Assembly: GCF_003339505.1 (NCBI RefSeq)
Contig: NZ_QPIW01000040.1
Location: 1-60,384, forward strand
Length of the DNA stretch: 60,384 nt
Direction of reading: 5' to 3'
From: Runella aurantiaca
GTDB lineage: Bacteria > Bacteroidota > Bacteroidia > Cytophagales > Spirosomataceae
Shown here: positions 41,511-49,607 of the stretch, one piece after another
Layout of the letters: every line of letters starts with the position of its first letter
How positions within the stretch are numbered: position 1 is the first letter of the stretch
The notes under the pieces: generated by a model
Seen by the model: the letters and a program-made list of their open reading frames with translations, nothing else
Told to the model about the DNA's origin: nothing
Databases searched by the model: none
Made by a program: the position numbers and the translations under genes

Positions 41511-43799
41511 TTAATTGCAACTGGGCAAGCTATTTTGGCCACATTGGCTGTTTTGAAGAAAATTTTGTTGATTTTGGCTGGTTGAGTTTAAGCCAAGTGT
41601 GTTGCATTGAAAGGAGGGATTGCAGGCTAAATTCAAAAAGCGTAGCTTTCCTAAACCGTTATTGTAAAAGCTACTGATGTCTCCAATGGTAGTGAGCGAA
41701 TTGTTTTCTAAATACAGGGTTGTAAGGGTACTGCCGCAACTAAGGCCCGAAGATGTTCCTAAAATGTTATTTAGTTTGTTGTACGATAAATCTACATAGA
41801 AGAGTTTATTTTGAAGGCTGATGTCGAAGGTGGAGAGCTGGTTGTGAGACAAATCCAAATAATTGATAAAAGCACTGGCATTAAAGGCGATATTGTTGGT
41901 GATTTTATTATTGGAAGCATCTAAATAATTTAGCGTTTTTAAGGTATTGAGGCTTAAGCCCGTGAGTTGATTATTCGCTACTTTGAGTTGTTGGATGGTG
42001 GTGAGTTGGGAGAAAAAACTACCGTTATCACTCAAGAGATTGCCCGAAACATCTAATTGTTGTAGGGCCGTAAACTTCTCCAACCCTCCTAAATTACTGA
42101 TACCTTGATAAGGGCAACTCACCTGATATACTTGCGCAGCTGTGGTAACGCTGATATTCCTATTAGGGTCGTTAAAGAGTTGAAGACTGATACATTGCTT
42201 TAGTTTTGGGTCACTAAAAGCTACAGAAGCCGCAGTATCAGTACCGCTACTGCAATCTGGTTTATACCACATTTTTTGTTGTTGTGCAGGTGAACTACAT
42301 CCCGCAGTCGTCCAGTCGTTGGGAATACTCCATTGGCTTCCTGCACAGACCGCATAATCACCGTTGGGACAAGTAACTTTCTGCCCGTTGAGCGGTGGAA
42401 GTACCGTAGCTCCATACGCTAGCCCATTTATAGCCACGGTACCGCAATACGTACCAGAGAGAGTACTACAGCAAGAATCTGCCAGAAGCATGACTGCATT
42501 GGCAAAATTGACTTGATAGACAATTGCATTGGCAAAATTGGCGCCTCCCAACTGCGAGCATGACAAATCTACCCCCGCGCCACCGTTGGGGGGCACATTG
42601 AAGGTGGTATTCTGGAAATTAGCATTTTGTAAAATAGTCCTTATAAACTTTACCCCTTGCAATACCGATGATTGAAAGTTTGCACCGGGCATGGTTGCCC
42701 CCGAAAAATCGGTGGTGGCTAAGGTAACGTTATTGAATTGGGCATTCTGCAGGTAACTGTTGTTGAAAGATACTCCGTTCATGCTGGCATTGTTGAAGGT
42801 GGTATTGTCCATACCTGCCCCTGTAAAATTAGCTACGTTATAGATGCCGCCAGATTGCCCGTTTGTGTAGTTGAAGTTGACACCCCGCAAATTAGCCCCT
42901 GCAAAATACGCTCCTGTAAGTGTGGCATATTGCATATTGGCATTGCTAAAATCGGCTCCATTGTTGAACTGACCCCCTGATAAATTTGTACCCCGTTGCC
43001 CATCACCTGACTGATAAAAAACTGCACCGCGCATCGAAAGCCCCTGACCCACCACGTTAGTAAGATTGGCCAGGTTTATTAAAACACTGTCCATGTTGGC
43101 ATAGGAAAGCGTGGCATTTGTCAGGTCTACCCCCGTCATTGTACAGTGGCGCAAATCGAAACTGGTAAAATTGATCCCTTTTAGGATACCATTAGTAATG
43201 TTTTTGCCCTTCAAATTAAAATTTTTGGAGGTCATGCCCGATAAAATAGTATAACTCAAATCGGTCATTGCCCAGTAGGTGTAAGGCCAATTATTGATTG
43301 GAAAATTGACAAAGTCAACCGTCGTGTAGTTGAAACGAGTACGAATATTATCAGGAGACGACTGAATGGTCATGACAGGACCAAATTTTGCCCCAATCAA
43401 GTGAGCACAGGATAAGTCTGTAGCCTTAAAAATGGCAAATTGCAGATTAGCATCGGTCAAATCCGCAGATTGAAAACACGTATGATCTAACGTAGCGCCC
43501 GAAAAGTCGGCATTGGTAATGGTAGCCCCTTTGAAATTGGCTCCCTGTAAATTCATGTTTTGAAACTGTGCCCCTGTAATGGTAGCCCCTTGGAAATTGG
43601 CATTAACCAAGGCATTTGCCCCCATTGCCATAAAGTTATGGTTTATCAGGGTTTGATTGGCATAATTAGGCCCGGTGGGATTTGTGGCTACGGTACAGCT
43701 ATTGCAGTCGGGAGGAGTAGATTGGCTGTAGGTTTTTGGCGCAAAAAATAACGACAATAAGAACCCAAGGCATGGGTACCATACAATTTTTACATTCAT
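41511..43799 (-). CDS. Secreted pentapeptide-repeat and leucine-rich-repeat protein
   Basis: The start at 43799 gives 762 residues with a signal peptide (MNVKIVWYPCLGFLLSLFFA, then PKTYSQ). Residues ~45-440 consist of pentapeptide repeats (ANFQGATITGAQFQNMNLQG, ANFKGATITNADFSGATLDH and many more). A linker with cysteines (about 450-520) leads to leucine-rich repeats at about 565-735 (LQQLDVSGNLLSDN, IQQLKVANNQLTGL, LNYLDASNNKITNN, INYLDLSHNQLSTF, FYVDLSYNKLNNI, LTTLYLENNSLTTI). LRR domains bind proteins; the pentapeptide part is a rigid stalk. It is the first gene of the operon and its N-terminal half is related to that of the second gene. Confidence 0.87.
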   Translation of the reverse strand: MNVKIVWYPCLGFLLSLFFAPKTYSQSTPPDCNSCTVATNPTGPNYANQTLINHNFMAMGANALVNANFQGATITGAQFQNMNLQGANFKGATITNADFSGATLDHTCFQSADLTDANLQFAIFKATDLSCAHLIGAKFGPVMTIQSSPDNIRTRFNYTTVDFVNFPINNWPYTYWAMTDLSYTILSGMTSKNFNLKGKNITNGILKGINFTSFDLRHCTMTGVDLTNATLSYANMDSVLINLANLTNVVGQGLSMRGAVFYQSGDGQRGTNLSGGQFNNGADFSNANMQYATLTGAYFAGANLRGVNFNYTNGQSGGIYNVANFTGAGMDNTTFNNASMNGVSFNNSYLQNAQFNNVTLATTDFSGATMPGANFQSSVLQGVKFIRTILQNANFQNTTFNVPPNGGAGVDLSCSQLGGANFANAIVYQVNFANAVMLLADSCCSTLSGTYCGTVAINGLAYGATVLPPLNGQKVTCPNGDYAVCAGSQWSIPNDWTTAGCSSPAQQQKMWYKPDCSSGTDTAASVAFSDPKLKQCISLQLFNDPNRNISVTTAAQVYQVSCPYQGISNLGGLEKFTALQQLDVSGNLLSDNGSFFSQLTTIQQLKVANNQLTGLSLNTLKTLNYLDASNNKITNNIAFNASAFINYLDLSHNQLSTFDISLQNKLFYVDLSYNKLNNILGTSSGLSCGSTLTTLYLENNSLTTIGDISSFYNNGLGKLRFLNLACNPSFQCNTLGLNSTSQNQQNFLQNSQCGQNSLPSCN

Positions 43800-43811
43800 T
43801 GATCTATGCAA

Positions 43812-44126
43812 GTTTTCAATAACGTTGAAGTAATTTTGTCAAAATTAGGTTAAGATTCTGTGTCCTTGTTAGCTCAAATTGGACATTCTTTAACTCAAAA
43901 TGGACAAATCTCCTTTATGGTAGGCTAAATTGTAGGATTTAGTAACGCAAAACATGTAATGATAAAAAAGAGCCCTAGCATGGGATAATTTAGCGATGCC
44001 TTTAATATTGCAAATGGGACTTTTGCGTTAAAAAAAAGGGGGAGTCGTTACAAAAGGGCGGCAGTGTATTTTGCGCTGTATTCAAACTTGTCGGGCAGTT
44101 ACAATACAGCGTAGCTGTTTAAACTT
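43812..44126. other. Gap upstream of the surface operon, with 21-bp spaced direct repeats
   Basis: No gene. CTCAAATTGGACA (43873-43885) and CTCAAAATGGACA (43894-43906) form a direct repeat with one mismatch and a 21-bp period. On the minus strand a perfect -7 box (TAATTTTG) is at 43839-43846, about 27 bp downstream of the repeats, and the ATG follows at 43799. This fits activator sites for the surface operon. Confidence 0.55.
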
Positions 44127-44687
44127 TTATAATAGCTCTGCCGTAAGCGTCTCTGCCAGCCTTAGCGTTATGGGTAGCAGTACGTACGTTTTCATTTCAA
44201 CATCTCCGCCGGTGCGCAGTTCTTTCGGGCTTTGGTGCGATAGCTCAACAGTGTATTTGACTTTGCCGGTGGCCACCTCCACGAGCTGGGTTTTGAGCGT
44301 GGCGGAGCCTTTGGTGTTGTATTCTTCGACCGTCCCCGTCAGCACATAACTGACTTTGAGTTGCTTGCCGACCCGCACCGCAGCGGCCGTCGAAGCACCG
44401 TTCACCGCTGCCAAATCAGCTTGTGATGCCTCCCTCGTGTGCCTGACATCCACGACATGAACCCGGTTGGTTTTCATAAGTCGGAACGCGATGCTGGCCT
44501 GAAGCTGCCGCTTGGCTTCGGCAGTCATCCCCGACGCGTTGAGGCGGGGGGTAAATTCGACCACCGCTACCTTCACCTTCTCTGTTTTTATGGACGACCC
44601 TATAGACGGCGACTGAGCGAGTGCAACACCCGTCAGGGTGATTCCCAAAATAACGGCTGCAAATAAGTTATTCATCATTCTTTTCAT
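44127..44687 (-). CDS. CsgG/LpoB-like secreted protein
   Basis: The start at 44687 gives 186 residues with a signal peptide (MKRMMNNLFAAVILGITLTG, then VALAQ). The mature part shows KVAVVEFTPRLNASGM, LQASIAFRLMKTNRVHVVDVR, VGKQLKVSYVLTGTVEEYN and VELSHQSPKELRTGGD, the order of motifs in the periplasmic CsgG/PEGA-FlgT-like nucleotide-binding-fold domain. The cysteine for lipid attachment and the barrel-forming segments of true CsgG are absent, so it is not a curli secretion pore. It may be a periplasmic accessory factor. It lies 327 bp upstream of the surface operon and is read in the same direction. Confidence 0.7.
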   Translation of the reverse strand: MKRMMNNLFAAVILGITLTGVALAQSPSIGSSIKTEKVKVAVVEFTPRLNASGMTAEAKRQLQASIAFRLMKTNRVHVVDVRHTREASQADLAAVNGASTAAAVRVGKQLKVSYVLTGTVEEYNTKGSATLKTQLVEVATGKVKYTVELSHQSPKELRTGGDVEMKTYVLLPITLRLAETLTAELL

Positions 44688-44723
44688 TTTGTAATTGTTA
44701 ACTGATTTTGAAGGTTCCAAAAG

Positions 44724-45392
44724 TTATGAATCAAATTTATTTTCATCCCATTCAATTCCCGGAGGAAATAATTCTGCTCTGTGCTTTCGCATTTCAATGG
44801 CAATTAAATTACTGTTACCACCTTCCTGTTCCAGTTTTGAAATAATGGTCAGATAACTTTTTTCATCTCTGTTTTGGCTCAATTTAAAAACATTCTCTAT
44901 CCTATCGGCTTTCATCTCAAAACCAGCAATTGCCGGCATCATCTTTTTTAAAAACGCGTCCGGAAGGTTGTCATAGATCGTCGGCGAGGTACTGTTTCCC
45001 CCTTCAAATTTTAAGGTCATTTTTTTCATTAATTGAATCAATTCAGATTCAGGCATAAATTTTATTTGACCGTGAATGTGTACACTCATATAATTCCAGG
45101 TTGAACCAATGTGTGGATTACTGTACAGAGAAGCACTTACGTAGGCATTGGGGCCTGTAAATACAATGAGTGCGTTGGGATTTTCAACGAAAGCTTTATG
45201 GTGGTCTGTATTACGCATGATGTGTCCCTGCAAAAACAATTCACTTTGTCTTTCTTCAATCATTACTGGAATTTGTGTAGCAACTGGAGCACCTGACAAA
45301 GTGTTCCCTGTCAAAAATGCAAATGGATATTCTTCCATAAAATCCAATATTGCCTGTCGATCCTTTTCTTTAAAATAAGAGAAATTATACAT
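44724..45392 (-). CDS. PaiB-like FMN-binding protein
   Basis: A 222-residue protein with the PaiB/FMN-binding negative regulator pattern: MYNFSYFKEKDRQAILDFME, then FAFLTGN near the start, HIMRNTDHHKAF at about 57-68, a strand ALIVFTGPNAYVSASLY, the histidine-containing NYMSVHIHGQIKF, and a C-terminal helix (IAIEMRKHRAEL). The split-barrel fold binds flavin; bacterial PaiB represses sporulation and protease genes in Bacillus by unknown means. Here it probably acts as a flavin-dependent enzyme or regulator. It sits 46 bp after an acetyltransferase gene; the PaiA(acetyltransferase)-PaiB pairing is known in other bacteria, which makes this pairing noteworthy. Confidence 0.85.
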   Translation of the reverse strand: MYNFSYFKEKDRQAILDFMEEYPFAFLTGNTLSGAPVATQIPVMIEERQSELFLQGHIMRNTDHHKAFVENPNALIVFTGPNAYVSASLYSNPHIGSTWNYMSVHIHGQIKFMPESELIQLMKKMTLKFEGGNSTSPTIYDNLPDAFLKKMMPAIAGFEMKADRIENVFKLSQNRDEKSYLTIISKLEQEGGNSNLIAIEMRKHRAELFPPGIEWDENKFDS

Positions 45393-45437
45393 GTTAGTTA
45401 GTGTTTTTTGATTACGTATCCGCTGAATAGGTGTGCG

Positions 45438-45887
45438 TTATTGATTCAGCGGGTACGTAAACTGAATGACTTCCATGGCCGCACCGCCCGTTGTTCGGTA
45501 AAAGTCAATGGCCAGACTGTCTTCTTTATCTGCCTGTACAAACAATTCCTCTGTACCCAAATTGCGGCAGTATTGCATCAATTGCGTTAGTAATTTCGTA
45601 CCGACACCCTGCCCCTGATAGGTTGTACCAACCGCTATATCATACAGATAAACCACTGGCTTTTCCGAATGATATTGGGGTAAAATGTAGGCAGTTAGAC
45701 CACCAATAACCTGATTGGCAAACTGGGCGACGAAAACGACAAAATCAGGTCGGGCCAACAGGCGACGCAAGTGTTCGGGCTGGGCTTTCGTTACCTTGTC
45801 GGTTTCAAAAACGTCTCTGAATAGGTGAATCAGCTCAATGAATGGCTCCACTTCATCACCTGTCAATTTTTTGACTTCAACATTCAT
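45438..45887 (-). CDS. GNAT acetyltransferase, AAC(3)-I-like
   Basis: A 149-residue GNAT enzyme. Acetyl-CoA binding motif A is YQGQGVGTKLLTQLMQYC (about 90-107). The order EHLRRLLARPDFVVFVAQFA, NQVIGGLTAYILPQY, VYLYDIAVGTTYQGQGVGT, ELFVQADKEDSLAIDFYRTT closely resembles the AAC(3)-I aminoglycoside acetyltransferase group (LRxLLxRDDFIALVA, VVGGLAAYELPKF, IYIYDLAV, FVQADxxDxPAxxLYxKLG). Length also fits (~150). Resistance is not shown and many chromosomal relatives have other substrates. It is read together with the PaiB-like gene. Confidence 0.85.
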   Translation of the reverse strand: MNVEVKKLTGDEVEPFIELIHLFRDVFETDKVTKAQPEHLRRLLARPDFVVFVAQFANQVIGGLTAYILPQYHSEKPVVYLYDIAVGTTYQGQGVGTKLLTQLMQYCRNLGTEELFVQADKEDSLAIDFYRTTGGAAMEVIQFTYPLNQ

Positions 45888-45974
45888 GGTGATAGCATAT
45901 AAGGATTTATGTTAGGTTGGTTCTGGCATCGCAAGGCATAAAGGAGCCAGATATGCACGGCTCCTTTATGCCGC

Positions 45975-47726
45975 TTAGTTTTTCAGAACTTTGGTCGTAT
46001 AGGTCTGATTCCCAAAGTTTACCTTCACTAAATATAACCCTGCTGGTACTGGCATTCCGTGCCGGTCAGTGCCGTTCCATTGCACCCCTTTTTGACCCGA
46101 TGCTGTGTCATTCGGGGTGAACGTAGCGACAGGCACGCCGGCCATGTTGAATATGTGCACCGATACGGGCCTTCCCACCGCAAACGGGTAGTTGATTTCG
46201 GTCTGCTCCTTAAATGGATTGGGGTAGGCGTGTACCTGGCGGTCTTCAGCCGATTCCCGAACGAATGATGGAGAAGACCCTTCCGCCAACAACTGCGGTG
46301 AGATGGTCGGTTCGGCAGCCTTGCGAGCCGAGGAAAAGGGCACTCCCATCCTGACCGTGCCCACGGGTGCCCGCAGGGTCATAGGCCGGTTGAAGGTGGA
46401 TGGACCGTAGTAATCGCCCCGGGCGAAGTACACCTGTGCCCCAGCTGGGGCATCGCTAGCCGCTTTGTTTTCGGTACGGAATGGTTTGTGAATCTCCCCA
46501 GTACCAGGATCGAAAAGGCCTTCGGGGTCGACGTACACGGAATTGTTGGAAAAAAAACTGGCAAGGCCATTTCGGAAGCCGTCGCTCCGGAAACCAGGTC
46601 CAATGGCGGGATTTTCTCCGTCATTGCTGCTGAAGTGTACTCCGATTGCTACATTTGAACCCTCATAAGTAATAGGAGCGCCATAGGCAAGGGAATAGTT
46701 ATTCATGGAATACACCACGAACAGGTCACGGTCATCGCTTGCATAGGGAAGATCATATTTTAGGTAGGTGTTCTGCTTCTGCAGGGATGTTTGCGTCAAC
46801 TGCAGGTTTTTGAAGTTTGAGAAGCCTTCCAGCACAGGGCCATCAAAAACCCCATAATGGAACAGGTCGACCGACTTGTCCTCTAGATTGTCAAGAATGT
46901 AATTGCTCGGATTTGTAGCGATGCGAAAATATTCCTGTTGGCGTTCACCAGGCCGCAGCCCTGTACCATTTGGAAGTGCCTCCAAAACACCCCAACCTAC
47001 TTTCGTTATGTAACTCTCCCCATTGAAGACAAACTTATGATACCCCTTGACTCCGCTCCCCAAATTTAAAGGATACTGATCCTGAGGGGATGGGTGCTGG
47101 ATGGTGTTTCCAACGGAAGGGGGTACATTGAATTCAATCACGTCATAACCGATGTCAGAGGTTGTCACGATGGCCCCATTCGGTGCAATCCAGCCAGTAC
47201 CGCCCGCAGAAATTCCGTTGGTAAAACGGCCTACCGCTTTGGCGTAAGGATACATTTCGGTAATGTTCGCTGAGGTTGAGGTTGCTGTCTGGACTGTGGT
47301 ACCGCCTGTTTTTGCCCCACGCCGAGGATTCCCCGCCTGTCCGACCTGCGGGTCGGTGACCCTGACTTCAGAAATGCGCACCGTGTTGCGGTCGCCGGGA
47401 GCGGTAAAGAGCGATACATTGAGCGATTGGCCGTTGAAGTAGGCCGAGCTGTAGTGCCAGTTATCGAGGTCCTGTTTTCTGAGTTCCTGCCGGGCACCGT
47501 CGGCACCTTCCAGCACTAGATAGCTGCCTTCGCCCAATTGAGTACCCGCAAAATACAGCCTAAGAAAGGTCGTGTTTGGCTGCGTTACCTGCGTCAGGAA
47601 CCGAAGTGTATTGTGGTCGGACGAATCGGCCTGATGCTGGAACGAGTACGGTAGCAGCTTTTGGGCTACCGCTGAAACGCTCAACAGGCAGGCCAGACCA
47701 ATGAGTAAAAGATTGATTGCTTTCAT
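45975..47726 (-). CDS. T9SS-sorted protein with an inactive trypsin-like domain
   Basis: A 583-residue protein with a signal peptide (MKAINLLLIGLACLLSVSAV, then AQ). Residues ~40-140 form a beta-sandwich (LRLYFAGTQLGEGSYLVLEG). Residues ~165-440 look like a trypsin-fold domain (GRFTNGISAGGTGWIAPNGA, then IVTTSDIGYDVIEF) but the catalytic His segment TAAHC is replaced by TTSD, and no GNSGGP serine motif is found, so it is probably not a protease. The C-terminus (about 500-583) is a type A T9SS sorting domain: VHAYPNPFKEQTEINY, VSVHIFNMAGVPVATF, PAGLYLVKVNFGNQTYTTKV. Exported through the type IX system and surface-anchored or released. Confidence 0.82.
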   Translation of the reverse strand: MKAINLLLIGLACLLSVSAVAQKLLPYSFQHQADSSDHNTLRFLTQVTQPNTTFLRLYFAGTQLGEGSYLVLEGADGARQELRKQDLDNWHYSSAYFNGQSLNVSLFTAPGDRNTVRISEVRVTDPQVGQAGNPRRGAKTGGTTVQTATSTSANITEMYPYAKAVGRFTNGISAGGTGWIAPNGAIVTTSDIGYDVIEFNVPPSVGNTIQHPSPQDQYPLNLGSGVKGYHKFVFNGESYITKVGWGVLEALPNGTGLRPGERQQEYFRIATNPSNYILDNLEDKSVDLFHYGVFDGPVLEGFSNFKNLQLTQTSLQKQNTYLKYDLPYASDDRDLFVVYSMNNYSLAYGAPITYEGSNVAIGVHFSSNDGENPAIGPGFRSDGFRNGLASFFSNNSVYVDPEGLFDPGTGEIHKPFRTENKAASDAPAGAQVYFARGDYYGPSTFNRPMTLRAPVGTVRMGVPFSSARKAAEPTISPQLLAEGSSPSFVRESAEDRQVHAYPNPFKEQTEINYPFAVGRPVSVHIFNMAGVPVATFTPNDTASGQKGVQWNGTDRHGMPVPAGLYLVKVNFGNQTYTTKVLKN

Positions 47727-47749
47727 TTTTTTGCTGTTTTTTGGAAATT

Positions 47750-49048
47750 TTACTGAAGACTAACCAGCACAAGTACCAAGCCCCTGCCTGTTTCCAACGA
47801 GGTCATGGCTTTACCCAGGATAGCTCCCTGGGCTTTCCCAGAGTCGGTGGCTTTCATGGCGTGGCCGGTTGTAGGCGAAGTGGTGAGCAAATCGCCTGGC
47901 CGGATGGCCCCGTACTGTGCATCGACCCGACAATAAACGCGTCCCGTAAGGGCCACAGGGTGCTGCCCGCTGGCAAGGGTACCCGCCTGCCCCATCAGCA
48001 TACCTGGCTGCACGTCGCCCGCTCCACTCACAATACCAGCCACCGTTCTGTCATAGGCTTGGCTGGCCACCCGCAGCTGTCCGGGTTTATTGGGGTCAAT
48101 ACTGACCACCGTACCGGGTAGCAGCGTTTCGCCAGCTTCGATGTCGAAGTGTTCGGCTAGGTCTGAACCGCCAGTGATTTCGAGTATTTTGGTTGAGGTG
48201 ATTCCGTTGACCTGCAAGGTTTTGGAAGGCGTTGTGAGGCCAATGCCAACGTTCCCAGCGGGGGTAATCACCATCGTCGCATCGTCTGAACTGTTCGTTT
48301 TGGAGAACACCAGCTTACCCGCTCCTGCACTCCAATTGCTGTTGGCTACACCAATCCGCCAGGCAGCTCCACCGGTACCAGGGTTGATGAGCTTGAGCTG
48401 CATATCGCTTTCCGAAGCAATACTAAACCGGGCTTCGTTGTCGGTCGTACCCACTTTTACCTTACCCCCACCGTTGGCGATGTGTACGTTCTGTTCCGAA
48501 TCGTTGTTGATGTACAGCGGGTCGCTGCTTTCGATCTGGTTGCCGTCCAGTGCCAGCATATGAATGTTGTCGCCCACTTTGGTGTGCAGGCGCAGGGCAC
48601 CGTCGGCCACATAACTACCCGATTTAGCGGCGTTTTTTCCGTAGATGGTAAACACAACTGGGTTGTCGGTGTTGATACCCATTCGGGCCATGTCGGGGGC
48701 CAGGCCAAACAGCAGGTCACCGTTGTGCCGGATGCGGAAGTGGTTTTCGTTGTTGATGGACCAGGTTGCCGAAGACGAACCGTTCGCCACGGTGCGCCGA
48801 AGTTCGATGCCGGCCGTAAGGGTGGAAAGAGAAGCCCCTCCCAGTGAGCTAACCCGTAGATATGTGTCTGACGTACTATGAATGTCTAAGTTCCGATTAG
48901 GATTTGACAGGCCGATTCCAACTTTGGCTGGAGGATTGACGTACAGGTTGCCGTTTTGAGTCTGCCATTGGGCCTGCAGTTGATTGGAGCTGAATAGAAG
49001 GCTGGTAAAGCTCACTGCTGTTAAGAGGTTTGTGAAATACTTACGCAT
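47750..49048 (-). CDS. Secreted fibre/adhesin-like protein with a C-terminal chaperone-type domain
   Basis: The start at 49048 gives 432 residues with a signal peptide (MRKYFTNLLTAVSFTSLLFS, then SNQLQAQ). The body carries the repeated phrase of phage-tail-fibre-like proteins (VGIGLSNPNRNLDIHSTSDT, GNVGIGLTTPSKTLQVNGIT). The C-terminal ~130 residues (GSDLAEHFDIEAGETLLPGT, VVSIDPNKPGQLRVASQAYD, RTVAGIVSGAGDVQPGML, ALTGRVYCRVDAQYGAIRPG) form a domain common in Bacteroidota adhesin-like proteins, related to the autoproteolytic intramolecular-chaperone type. The DNA is GC-rich relative to neighbours, as is 45975-47726, so both may have moved together. It ends 23 bp before the T9SS-sorted gene. 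Confidence 0.8.
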   Translation of the reverse strand: MRKYFTNLLTAVSFTSLLFSSNQLQAQWQTQNGNLYVNPPAKVGIGLSNPNRNLDIHSTSDTYLRVSSLGGASLSTLTAGIELRRTVANGSSSATWSINNENHFRIRHNGDLLFGLAPDMARMGINTDNPVVFTIYGKNAAKSGSYVADGALRLHTKVGDNIHMLALDGNQIESSDPLYINNDSEQNVHIANGGGKVKVGTTDNEARFSIASESDMQLKLINPGTGGAAWRIGVANSNWSAGAGKLVFSKTNSSDDATMVITPAGNVGIGLTTPSKTLQVNGITSTKILEITGGSDLAEHFDIEAGETLLPGTVVSIDPNKPGQLRVASQAYDRTVAGIVSGAGDVQPGMLMGQAGTLASGQHPVALTGRVYCRVDAQYGAIRPGDLLTTSPTTGHAMKATDSGKAQGAILGKAMTSLETGRGLVLVLVSLQ

Positions 49049-49171
49049 GATTTTGAAAATTATTGGTTTAATATTAATGAATTGAAAACATGGCTTGCCC
49101 AACCCGGAGCGGGGGTCTGCTCTGGGTAAACGTCGTTTGGATTTTAGGAAATTATAGGTCGAATCAGGTAT

Positions 49172-49413
49172 TCAGTACGGTCCGATACACTTCACTAGGT
49201 GGTTTACTCTGGTTGGAAGTTGACTCGAAACAGAATCGCCAAAAAAGCCCGCCTTTTGGGGAGCCCTGAGCGCGTCGGTGTACGATATGTAGTTTGCTAA
49301 CTGCTGCTCCAGAGTAGCTTTCGGTGCTTCAGTTTTGCGAATTTTGTCAGCTTAGCATAGGCTTGCGTCGTCAACAAGCTTATCAGCGTAAGAAGAAGAA
49401 AAGACTTTTTCAT
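49172..49413 (-). pseudogene. Frameshifted small secreted protein
   Basis: ATG at 49413 opens a clean signal peptide (MKKSFLLLTLISLLTTQAYA) but the frame stops at 49297. Moving one base near 49335 continues as KTEAPKATLEQQLANYISYT, then DALRAPQKAGF. This follows the pattern of small Bacteroidota secreted proteins (LxxYLxxxIxYPDALRxxQKxGVVVVxF). After GF a second frame loss appears, since the expected VVVQFRV strand is absent. It is probably a decayed gene, located directly upstream of the fibre-like gene and in line with it. Confidence 0.6.
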
Positions 49414-49607
49414 GGCTTTGTTTTTGGTTAATTACTAATGAGAGGCCTACTGCTTTTAGGTAATTCAGCGAATACTTTACGGCGGTAAAGGTAGTGCAGG
49501 TTCACACCAAGGGGCTGACACTCATCTCCCATATCATAGCACTGGTGTAACATGTGCTAAGTTTCGACAAAAACAAGCTGATTATCAATGGTTTGTAGTT
49601 GTAGGAT

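Noticed and set aside
44127-44687. Curli-type secretion pore CsgG
   Set aside because: Only the soluble domain pattern is present; no lipobox cysteine or pore-forming strands, and no other curli genes nearby.
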